NCBI GenBank assembly: GCA_026985735.1 | Contig: JALSPW010000110.1 | Coordinates: 1-46,059 of the forward strand | Source: Saprospiraceae bacterium | GTDB lineage: Bacteria; Bacteroidota; Bacteroidia; Chitinophagales; Saprospiraceae | Direction of reading: 5' to 3' | DNA: 46,059 nt | In this document: positions 1 to 8,768 of the stretch, piece after piece | Layout: every line of letters starts with the position of its first letter | Numbering within the stretch: the stretch's first letter is position 1 | The notes under the pieces: model-generated | Databases searched by the model: none | The model's input: the letters and a program-made list of their open reading frames with translations, nothing else | Told to the model about the DNA's origin: nothing | Program-made: the position numbers and the translations under genes

Positions 1-214
1 ACACAAATTTTTATGTATATTTATTTGAATCTTAACATATTAATAATTCATGGTATTTATCCTGTATTTATTTTCATTTTTATATATAATGGCATTTAAC
101 ATATACTTGATGCATCTAATATGTGAAATGCTGCAAAAAACAAGGATTTTTTACTATCCTTTACATAATAGTATGAAAAAAAGTGATTTTTGTGACATAT
201 TTTTATGAATTTTT

Positions 215-241
215 TTTGCTCCATATTTTTTTCTACCTTTG
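215..241 (+). promoter_or_regulatory. Bacteroidota-type promoter for mfd (TTTG at 215-218, TACCTTTG at 234-241)
   Basis: TAnnTTTG -7 box exact; -33-like TTTG present, but the 15 bp spacing is shorter than usual. Confidence 0.45.
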
Positions 242-245
242 CGCC

Positions 246-3200
246 GTGAGTAATTTGAAAAATTTGATTGACCGGTATCGTTCCGACAATCAAATACAGC
301 ATATTTTGACCAAATTAAATGGTTCCACAACGGAAAAAATATATCTCAATAAACTTTCCGGTGACATGCATCTTTTTGTCCTAACTGCAATAATCACAGA
401 TTCCGGCACATTGCAGTTTTATATAGCAAACACAAAAGAGGACGCAGCTTATGCATTAAATACCCTTCAAAATATTTATAATAATTCCGATATTTTATTT
501 TTTCCCGATTCTTTCAAAAGGCCTTCAATCTTTGAAGAACTTGACAACAATAATATTCAGGAAAGGACAAATGTAATAAATAAAATAACTAATAAAACAC
601 TAGAAAAAAAAGTAATAATTACATATCCGGAAGCTATTTTTGAAAAAGTAATCAAACCCGATATACTGGAGGAACACCGCCTGGAATTGGAAACTGGTGA
701 GATCATGGATATCAAAACAGCCATTAGCATTCTTGTGGAATTTGATTTCAAAAGAGTGGATTATGTATATGAACCCGGTCAATTTTCAATACGTGGAGGT
801 ATTATTGACATTTTTAGCTATGCTGCAGATTGGCCATATAGAATTGAATTATTTGATGATGAAGTCGAAAGTATCAGATTTTTTGACCCTACAACACAAT
901 TATCCATAAAAAATCTAAAAAAAATATCATTACTACCCAATGTCAATAGCAAATTTGAAAGCAAAGATAAAACTACAATTTTCAGTCTCCTTCCAAATTC
1001 TGCTGTTATCTGGATAGAAGATAAACCCATTTTACTTGACACTCTCTTGCAAAGCTTTAATAAATTGGAGGAATTTGAAAAATCGGTTATTTCCACCGAT
1101 GAAGAAGTTATAAAACTGTTTAAAGAGAGAGCATTTTCATATCCTAAAGACATTATTAAAGATATAAGTGGTTTTACAAATATCCTAATCAATCAAAAAG
1201 AAGGACAAGAAGTTGCCACGACATATAATTTTCTATCCGGACCTCAAGTTTCTTTCAATAAAAACTTTTCTTTGCTGATAGAGAATCTTGAAACGAACAC
1301 AAAATCCGGATATGAAAATTATATTTTTGCTTCCAATACAAGACAAATTGAGCGATTTTATCAAATTTTTGAAGATCTAAGCGCTAAAGTCTCATTTCAT
1401 CCTATTCCAAAATCAATAAAAGAAGGGTTTGTTGATAATAAATTGAAAATCGCCTGCTATACAGATCACCAAATATTTCAACGCTTTCACAAATACAATC
1501 TGAGAAAAGGTTTTTCCCGTGATAAAGCCATGAGTATGAAAATGCTCAAAGAATTGAAAGTTGGCGACTTTGTAACTCATATTGACCATGGAGTGGGAAA
1601 ATATATGGGCTTGGTGACCATTGAAGTCAATGGACACCGTCAGGAATCCATGCGTTTAACATACAAAAACAATGATGTCTTATATGTCAGCATAAATGCA
1701 ATGCATAAAGTTACAAGATACATTGGTAAAGACGGTACTATTCCCGTCATAGACAGATTGGGCTCGGACAGGTGGAAAAAATTAAAAGCAAGAACCAAAA
1801 GAAAAATTAAGGATATCGCACGGGAATTGATAACCCTGTATGCAAAAAGGAAAGCATCAAAAGGATTTCAATTCAATGACGACGATTATATGCAACTGGA
1901 ATTGGAATCATCTTTTATTTACGAAGATACCCCTGACCAGGAAAAAGCTACTCTTGCAGTTAAAGAAGATATGCAAAAACCTATTCCTATGGATAGACTG
2001 ATATGTGGAGACGTAGGATTTGGAAAAACCGAAATAGCGGTTAGAGCTGCTTTCAAAGCCGTTTTATCAGGCAAGCAAGTTGCGATCTTGGTTCCTACTA
2101 CCATTTTAGCATTACAGCATTACAAAACTTTTTCAGACCGCTTAAAAGAATTTCCGGTTACTATCGATTACATAAACAGATTTAAGACCAACAAGCAAAA
2201 GACTCAAATCTATAAAGATCTTAAAACAGGGAAAATTGACATAATCATTGGAACGCATGCTTTGTTAAGCAATAAAATTGATTTTAAAGATTTAGGATTG
2301 CTTGTACTGGACGAGGAACAAAAATTTGGTGTTGCAGCTAAAGAAAAATTGAGAAAGCTCAAAATCAATGTTGATACTTTAACTCTGACCGCTACTCCTA
2401 TTCCCAGAACTCTACAATTTTCACTTATGGGATCAAGGGATTTGTCCATTATCAACACTCCTCCACCCAATCGCCAAGCTATACATACCGAAAGAAATAT
2501 ATTTAATGAAGATTTGATAATAAATGCCATCAACTATGAGTTGGCAAGAGGAGGACAAGTATTTTTTATCCATAACAGAGTAAAAAATCTACCTGAAATT
2601 ACTGCAATAATCAGAAGATGGGTTCCGGATGCACGAATAGCAATGGCGCACGGCCAAATGGAAAGCAAAGATTTGGAAAAAACATTATTAGATTTTGTTG
2701 ATGGGAAATATGATGTTTTGGTAAGCACAAATATCATAGAGACAGGATTGGATATACCCAATGCAAATACAATGTTTATCAATAATGCCCATCAGTTCGG
2801 GCTGAGTGATTTACATCAACTCAGAGGAAGAGTAGGAAGATCCAACAAAAAAGCTTTTTGTTATTTATTGGCTCCTCCATTTTCAGTATTAACTTCCGAA
2901 GCCAGAAAAAGGCTAAAAACACTTGAAGAATTCAATGAACTGGGGAGTGGATTCAATATAGCAATGAGGGATCTCGACATCAGAGGGGCAGGCAATTTAC
3001 TTGGAGGCGAACAAAGCGGTTTTATTACCGATATCGGATACGAAACATATATGAAGATATTGGAAGAGGCTATGCATGAATTAAAAGAAAGTGAATTCAA
3101 GGATTTATATAAATCCGAATTAAAAAAAGATAAAGTCTTTGTTAGAGATGTTGAAATAGATGTTGATGCGGAAATACTTATTCCTGATGATTATGTCAAA

Positions 3201-3608
3201 GATATTCAGGAACGCCTAAATCTATATACTCAATTAACCGCAATAAAAGACGAAAAAGAAATTGATAATTTCAAATCTATTCTTAAAGACAGATTCGGAC
3301 AATTACCTCCACAAATAGAAAATCTTTTTGAGGGTTTAAGGATAAAATGGATGTGTAAAAAACTGGGATTTGAACGATTTTCCTTAAAATCACGCAAAAT
3401 GAGATTATTTTTCATTTCTAATCCTCAATCTTCATATTATGATTCCGACATTTTCAATTATGTATTAAACACTGTAAATCAAAATAAAAAATCAGGATTT
3501 GTCTTCAAACAAACTCCCAAACATTATTTATTGATAAAAGAAAATGTAGTATCAATGAAATCCGCACGTATAATATTACAAAATCTTACTAAGAATATCG
3601 ATGATTAA
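246..3608 (+). CDS. mfd: Transcription-repair coupling factor Mfd (start probably GTG at 246 rather than ATG at 183)
   Basis: CarD-like RNAP-interaction region (VGDFVTHIDHGVGKYMGL), Walker A GDVGFGKTE, DEEQ box, TATPIPRTLQ, helicase motif QLRGRVGRS. Residues before V22 overlap a promoter-like TACCTTTG and look non-genuine. Confidence 0.95.
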   Translation: MSNLKNLIDRYRSDNQIQHILTKLNGSTTEKIYLNKLSGDMHLFVLTAIITDSGTLQFYIANTKEDAAYALNTLQNIYNNSDILFFPDSFKRPSIFEELDNNNIQERTNVINKITNKTLEKKVIITYPEAIFEKVIKPDILEEHRLELETGEIMDIKTAISILVEFDFKRVDYVYEPGQFSIRGGIIDIFSYAADWPYRIELFDDEVESIRFFDPTTQLSIKNLKKISLLPNVNSKFESKDKTTIFSLLPNSAVIWIEDKPILLDTLLQSFNKLEEFEKSVISTDEEVIKLFKERAFSYPKDIIKDISGFTNILINQKEGQEVATTYNFLSGPQVSFNKNFSLLIENLETNTKSGYENYIFASNTRQIERFYQIFEDLSAKVSFHPIPKSIKEGFVDNKLKIACYTDHQIFQRFHKYNLRKGFSRDKAMSMKMLKELKVGDFVTHIDHGVGKYMGLVTIEVNGHRQESMRLTYKNNDVLYVSINAMHKVTRYIGKDGTIPVIDRLGSDRWKKLKARTKRKIKDIARELITLYAKRKASKGFQFNDDDYMQLELESSFIYEDTPDQEKATLAVKEDMQKPIPMDRLICGDVGFGKTEIAVRAAFKAVLSGKQVAILVPTTILALQHYKTFSDRLKEFPVTIDYINRFKTNKQKTQIYKDLKTGKIDIIIGTHALLSNKIDFKDLGLLVLDEEQKFGVAAKEKLRKLKINVDTLTLTATPIPRTLQFSLMGSRDLSIINTPPPNRQAIHTERNIFNEDLIINAINYELARGGQVFFIHNRVKNLPEITAIIRRWVPDARIAMAHGQMESKDLEKTLLDFVDGKYDVLVSTNIIETGLDIPNANTMFINNAHQFGLSDLHQLRGRVGRSNKKAFCYLLAPPFSVLTSEARKRLKTLEEFNELGSGFNIAMRDLDIRGAGNLLGGEQSGFITDIGYETYMKILEEAMHELKESEFKDLYKSELKKDKVFVRDVEIDVDAEILIPDDYVKDIQERLNLYTQLTAIKDEKEIDNFKSILKDRFGQLPPQIENLFEGLRIKWMCKKLGFERFSLKSRKMRLFFISNPQSSYYDSDIFNYVLNTVNQNKKSGFVFKQTPKHYLLIKENVVSMKSARIILQNLTKNIDD

Positions 3609-3962
3609 AAAGATTTTATGATAACGACCCGTACATAGCGCTTTTGAGTGAAAAATCACTAATCTTTTTGTATTTTTAAAGAAATTACCTAACTTGCCTT
3701 CTTTATTTTTAAAGGATATCTTTATTCAGTATTATTTAATATATGTCTATAAAATCATTAAAATTTAAAAACAATCATTTTGTGATCTTATGTTTCCCTC
3801 AACTCGCTGATACTAAGGTATCATTTTGTCCGGGGAAAGTTAAAATCCCATTAAAAATCTTTGTTTTAAAAAAACAAGCACTTTATAGACAGATATTATA
3901 TAGTATCCACATAAAAACAAACAATTTTAAAACTAATTTAATTATTAACTAAAACAATTATT

Positions 3963-6900
3963 ATGAAGCTAAAATTTACTATCCCTTTGATAATTTTATT
4001 ATCGGGATTTGCTCTGCAAATGATTGGACAACGAACTATCAAAGGAACTATCAAATCAAATGAAGGAGAGCCTTTGATCGGTGCAAGTGTCGTTGTCAAA
4101 GGTACAAGCAACGGTGCTATTAGCGATTTGGACGGAAATTATCAGCTAAAAGCAAAGGATGGAGATTATCTGGTTTTTTCATATATCGGATTCAACTCCA
4201 AAGAAGTATTGGTCAAAGGTCAATCCGTAATAGATGTTGTTCTGGACCAAGGTGTTGCTCTGGACGAAGTGGTAGTTACCGCTTTGGGCATAAGTAAACC
4301 TAAAAAATCGCTTTCGTATGCTATTGAAAATATTAAAAACGAACAATTGCTTAAAGGAAATCAACAAAATCTTCCTAATGCAATCAAAGGTAAAGTCGCA
4401 GGTGTAACAGTTACAAATTCAGGTGGCGCTCCAGGAGCCTCTTCCGTAATATTGATTCGTGGAGGAAACTCATTAAGCGGGGATAATCAACCTTTATTTG
4501 TAGTTGACGGGATTCCTATCGACAACAGCACGGAAAGAGGACAGAATGTTTCTACATCTAACAGAGCCATCGACATTAATTCGGAAGACATAGAATCCGT
4601 ATCTATTCTTAAAGGTCCGGCAGCAGCAGCTCTTTATGGAATAAAAGCGGCAAATGGAGCTGTAATTATTACAACAAAAAGCGGAAAAGCCGGAAAAGCC
4701 GAAATATCCTATAGCGGTTCAGTTTCTTTCGACAGGGTAATCGGTACTCCCGAGTATCAAAAAGTTTATGGTCAGGGGACAAAATTCCTTAACGGTACAG
4801 TCAGTAAAGAAACAAACCTGTCATGGGCAGATACTCCTCTTCCGGATTCAGTTCCTATTTATGATAACCTCGCTGATTTTTATCAACCGGCAATGGTTCA
4901 TAATCACAATCTTACATATTCCGGAGGTACTGAAAAAACAACTTTTTATCTTTCTTCAGGATTTCTTGATCAAAAAGGAGTTATTGACCGTACAAGATAT
5001 CGACGTGGATCCATAAGATTGAAAGCAGGTTCTAAATTGAAAGACAATCTAAACGTAACCGCTTCAGTCAGCTATATCAATTCCAATAGTGACAGAACCC
5101 GTCAAGGCTCTGCCAATAGCGGAAGTTTCCGTAGTATTTTATCATATCCTATAGATATCAATATGAAAGACTATGAAAATCCGGACGGTTCGCAAAGGAA
5201 AGTTGCAAATTTGGATAATGCAAAAAATGATAACCCTTATTGGAGTATTAAGCACAATCCCATTAACAATAGAGTAGATAGATTTTTAAGTGTAGGTAAT
5301 ATATCTTATTCTCCATATAAATTTATGAATATCACCTATAGATTAGGAACAGATATTTACTTTGCAAAAAACAAAAGTGTTTATGCATATGGTTCGTCTA
5401 TCTTTGAAACAGGTTACCTCGGGGAATATTCTACATTCAACCAAATTACTACATCAACATTGTTATTAAATCTAAATAAGAAATTCGGGGATTTTAGTGC
5501 AAATCTAACTTTGGGAAATAACATTGAAGATAATTTCAGAAGGAAGACTTATTGGTCTGGAGTAGAATTTATTGAACCGGATTTTATCAGTATTAACAAT
5601 ATTGAAGCGGACAACCGTTCAGTAGGACAATCCATTTCAAGACACAGAATTATCGGTAATTTCGGTGATTTCAAGATAGACTGGAAGAGTTTGATATTTT
5701 TGAATTTAACAGGTCGTTATGACATGTCTTCAACACTACCTAAATTCAACAATAAATTTTTCTACCCATCTGTCGGATTATCATTAATTGTTGATGATTT
5801 GTTGAGAGAAACGAGTATTGCAGATCTTTCCGATTACGGTATTTCATTTTGGAAAATAAGATCTACTTTGGCCCAGGTAGGAAAAGATGCACCTCCTCAT
5901 GTCTTGGCAACTCCAATGATGTCAGCTACCAATTCATTTACCGTGGATCCTCAAGGATTTTTCCGTTCGGTATATCCTTCGGGAAATCCGGGACTTTTAC
6001 CTGAATTTACAAGTTCTTTCGAGGTTGGTACGGATTTAAGATTATTAAACAACAGAGTCTCTGTTGATTTTGCATATTATCATAACATTTCCGATGAACA
6101 AATATTATTTGTACGATTACCTCCTACAACGGGAACTTTTGGGGGATATTTGAATGGTGGTTCAATCACAAACAAAGGAATAGAACTGTTGCTTGGCATT
6201 AATCCGGTCAAAACAAAAAATATTAATTGGCAACTTGATTTTAATTTTACAAAATCTCACAGCCGCGTCAACAGTTTACCCGGTACAATAAAACAAGTTG
6301 AAGAGTCTGATTCCTGGGCTTTCAACGGTATTGCGGAAGGAGCTGCATTTTTGGACGGACCTGTATTCGGTATTTATGGAAGAACTTACGAAAGAGACAG
6401 TTTGGGTAATTTGCTATTGGATTCCAAAGGAATGGTGAAAATCAGTAGCCAATTGACTATGCTTGGCGACAGGGAACCTGATTGGACACTGGGTGTAACC
6501 AATACTTTTGACTATAAAGATTTCACTTTATCTTTTCTTTGGGATATCTCTTATGGCAATGATGTCGTGAATGCTACAGAAGCTGCCTTGGTATATTATG
6601 GTTTAAGCCCTATTACTTTGGATAGATATACTACTCATGTATTTGACGGACTCCGCCAAGCAGGGTTTCAAGATGGCCATATAGTTTATGAACCAAATGA
6701 TAAAGAAGTAATTCTTGACCAACAATACTATCAGAAAAAATACGGTGCTGTTGCAAATAATTTCATAGAAGACGGTTCTTGGATTAGATTGAGGTATATT
6801 TCTTTAGCATACAATATCCCTTTCAAAAAAAATATGAAAGGTCAGTTTTATATCAATGCAAGAAATATGTTGATTTTTACAAAATATACCGGTGTCGATC

Positions 6901-7013
6901 CTGAAGTCAACACAATTGGAGCTTCTGTTAAAGGTACCGGTTCTATTGGTATTGATAACCTTGGAACACCGAGCACCAAAGGTATTGATTTAGGATTCAA
7001 ATTTACATTTTAA
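3963..7013 (+). CDS. SusC/RagA family TonB-linked outer membrane protein
   Basis: Signal peptide, carboxypeptidase-regulatory-like domain (GTIKSNEGEPLIGASVVVKGTSNGAISDLDGNY), plug domain (LDEVVVTALG...IRGGNSLSGDNQPLFVVDGIPID), C-terminal barrel ending in F. Confidence 0.95.
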   Translation: MKLKFTIPLIILLSGFALQMIGQRTIKGTIKSNEGEPLIGASVVVKGTSNGAISDLDGNYQLKAKDGDYLVFSYIGFNSKEVLVKGQSVIDVVLDQGVALDEVVVTALGISKPKKSLSYAIENIKNEQLLKGNQQNLPNAIKGKVAGVTVTNSGGAPGASSVILIRGGNSLSGDNQPLFVVDGIPIDNSTERGQNVSTSNRAIDINSEDIESVSILKGPAAAALYGIKAANGAVIITTKSGKAGKAEISYSGSVSFDRVIGTPEYQKVYGQGTKFLNGTVSKETNLSWADTPLPDSVPIYDNLADFYQPAMVHNHNLTYSGGTEKTTFYLSSGFLDQKGVIDRTRYRRGSIRLKAGSKLKDNLNVTASVSYINSNSDRTRQGSANSGSFRSILSYPIDINMKDYENPDGSQRKVANLDNAKNDNPYWSIKHNPINNRVDRFLSVGNISYSPYKFMNITYRLGTDIYFAKNKSVYAYGSSIFETGYLGEYSTFNQITTSTLLLNLNKKFGDFSANLTLGNNIEDNFRRKTYWSGVEFIEPDFISINNIEADNRSVGQSISRHRIIGNFGDFKIDWKSLIFLNLTGRYDMSSTLPKFNNKFFYPSVGLSLIVDDLLRETSIADLSDYGISFWKIRSTLAQVGKDAPPHVLATPMMSATNSFTVDPQGFFRSVYPSGNPGLLPEFTSSFEVGTDLRLLNNRVSVDFAYYHNISDEQILFVRLPPTTGTFGGYLNGGSITNKGIELLLGINPVKTKNINWQLDFNFTKSHSRVNSLPGTIKQVEESDSWAFNGIAEGAAFLDGPVFGIYGRTYERDSLGNLLLDSKGMVKISSQLTMLGDREPDWTLGVTNTFDYKDFTLSFLWDISYGNDVVNATEAALVYYGLSPITLDRYTTHVFDGLRQAGFQDGHIVYEPNDKEVILDQQYYQKKYGAVANNFIEDGSWIRLRYISLAYNIPFKKNMKGQFYINARNMLIFTKYTGVDPEVNTIGASVKGTGSIGIDNLGTPSTKGIDLGFKFTF

Positions 7014-7031
7014 CAAATAAACATTTAAATT

Positions 7032-8543
7032 ATGAAAAATTTAAAATATATATTATCAATTTTTATTATAGTTTTCTTTTTCAGTTCTTGTGAAGAATTC
7101 TTAGATATTAATGATGACCCCAATGCTCCTGCAAATGTCTCTATTGATTTAAGGTTGAAACCCACTATATTGATGACAAATGGAGCTGCTCAATGGAGAG
7201 GAGCAAGGGAAATTGTCGCCGTAACACAATATGTTGCAAGCCGGCAAAAAGGTAATGCTCCCGATACTTGGAATTTTACATCAAGAAATTTCTTTTGGCA
7301 AAATGCTTTAGTATGGTCTTTCCCAAATGCAGTCGATTTAATAGTATTGGGAGAAGAAGAAAACAGCCCACATTTTATGGGAGTGGGAAAAATATTTAAG
7401 GCTTTTCTTATCGTTTCATTATCCGATCAATATGGGAAAATGCCTTGGGATGACTTATATGACGGCAAAAGTTCTCCTGTTCTGACACCAAAATTTGTCG
7501 ATCAAAAAACCATCTATGAAAATTGTATAAATTTATTGGATGAAGCTATCGCAGATTTAAGTTCTAAAGATAATAAGATAGACCTCGATAGAAGAGGTGG
7601 CGATATAATGTATCACGGTGATACGGAAAAATGGATAAAATTTGCCTATGCTCTAAAAGCAAGATATCTAAATCACTATTCAAAAAAATCTTCTCTTTAC
7701 AATCCGGATGCTATAATCGAAGCTTGTAGCAAAGCTTTCGACGGTGACGGAATGGATGCTGAATTTAATTATATTGAAGGTGGCTCCAAAACCCAAGCAA
7801 ATCCATGGAGTAAAGAGGGATATGGAGATTTTTCCAGTGGTAAAGAACCGAGATATGGCAGTTTTAGCTCTTTTTTCATCAATTTGCTCAAGAATCCGGA
7901 TTTCTATTCGGATACGATTGACCCGCGTACTCCTATAATAATGAATCCTGCCGATTCAACCGGATTATTTACCGGTATTTATCCTGGAAGAGGATTTGAT
8001 GAAGGAAAAAGATTATATGATTATTCCAATGTAGTTGGTGGTTTTTATTCAAAAGCTGACTCACCATTTCCGTTTGCGACTTACTCCGAAGTTAAATTTA
8101 TTGAAGCTGAAGCAAGATTGAGAAAAGGAGATGCATCCGGAGCTATTGATGCTTATAAAGAAGGGGTACTTGCTAATATGAGAAAACTTGGAGTTGCCGA
8201 CTCTATCCTCCAGGAAGTCACCTCTAATCTTAACAAGTTGACAGCAGGAGATTTTACTGCAAATAATAATATTTCCGGTTTGAGTAAAATAATGACCCAA
8301 AAATATATAGCAATGGTCTTTAACCCTGAAACATGGGTTGATATGAGAAGAATGGATTATAGCAGTGAAATATATCCCGGTCTTGCAAAACCGGAAAACG
8401 TAAATCCTATTTTTGAAGAAAATGAATGGATAAGAGCAATGATTTATGAATATAATGAAGAAAATAGAAACGGCAAAAACCTAGGAGACAACAGACCGGA
8501 AGTAAGATTGAAAACTCCTGTTTGGTGGGATATACCCGAATAA
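7032..8543 (+). CDS. SusD/RagB family nutrient-binding outer membrane lipoprotein
   Basis: Lipobox FFFSSC, EEFLDINDDPNAP start typical of SusD-like proteins, immediately downstream of susC-like gene. Confidence 0.92.
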   Translation: MKNLKYILSIFIIVFFFSSCEEFLDINDDPNAPANVSIDLRLKPTILMTNGAAQWRGAREIVAVTQYVASRQKGNAPDTWNFTSRNFFWQNALVWSFPNAVDLIVLGEEENSPHFMGVGKIFKAFLIVSLSDQYGKMPWDDLYDGKSSPVLTPKFVDQKTIYENCINLLDEAIADLSSKDNKIDLDRRGGDIMYHGDTEKWIKFAYALKARYLNHYSKKSSLYNPDAIIEACSKAFDGDGMDAEFNYIEGGSKTQANPWSKEGYGDFSSGKEPRYGSFSSFFINLLKNPDFYSDTIDPRTPIIMNPADSTGLFTGIYPGRGFDEGKRLYDYSNVVGGFYSKADSPFPFATYSEVKFIEAEARLRKGDASGAIDAYKEGVLANMRKLGVADSILQEVTSNLNKLTAGDFTANNNISGLSKIMTQKYIAMVFNPETWVDMRRMDYSSEIYPGLAKPENVNPIFEENEWIRAMIYEYNEENRNGKNLGDNRPEVRLKTPVWWDIPE

Positions 8544-8561
8544 CAATTTTTTAAAACAAAA

Positions 8562-8605
8562 AAACCTGAATCTTAGAACATCAACTTATTTTAAGATTCA
8601 GGTTT
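8562..8605. terminator. Bidirectional intrinsic terminator between susD-like gene and tRNA-Pro
   Basis: 14-bp perfect stem AAACCTGAATCTTA / TAAGATTCAGGTTT with A-tract on the left and T-rich tract on the right; lies between converging transcription units. Confidence 0.8.
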
Positions 8606-8642
8606 ATTTTTATTTTACATTCGTAAACCGACATTAAAGTTG

Positions 8643-8717
8643 TCGGGATGAGAGGATTTGAACCTCCGACCCCACGCCCCCCAGACGTGTACTCTAACCG
8701 GGCTGAGCTACATCCCG
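8643..8717 (-). tRNA. tRNA-Pro (anticodon GGG)
   Basis: Reverse complement CGGGATGTAGCTCAGCCCGGTTAGAGTACACGTCTGGGGGGCGTGGGGTCGGAGGTTCAAATCCTCTCATCCCGA folds as a cloverleaf: acceptor CGGGATG/CATCCCG, anticodon loop CTGGGGG, T-arm GGAGGTTCAAATCCTCT. CCA not encoded. Confidence 0.95.
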
Positions 8718-8728
8718 AAAATGTGGTG

Positions 8729-8760
8729 CAAAAATAGTATTTTTAATTATATTTTACAAA
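8729..8760 (-). promoter_or_regulatory. Promoter of tRNA-Pro
   Basis: On minus strand TTTG-N20-TATTTTTG, matching the Bacteroidota TTTG/TAnnTTTG consensus, ending about 11 nt upstream of the tRNA 5' end. Confidence 0.75.
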
Positions 8761-8768
8761 CTTCATCT

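Noticed and set aside
818-3100. Several antisense ORFs of 60-124 aa opposite mfd (e.g. 818..1192, 2210..2533)
   Set aside because: Shadow ORFs in a clearly coding mfd frame; low-complexity or Ser/Leu-rich translations with no family signature.
3607-3668. Possible nested terminator after mfd (AAAAGATT...AATCTTTT with inner AGTGA-AAAA-TCACT)
   Set aside because: Inner stem only 5 bp and outer arms far apart; plausible but too weak to list as a feature.
3743-3952. 69-aa ORF between mfd and susC-like gene
   Set aside because: No recognisable features, no promoter or start context; AT-rich intergenic sequence.
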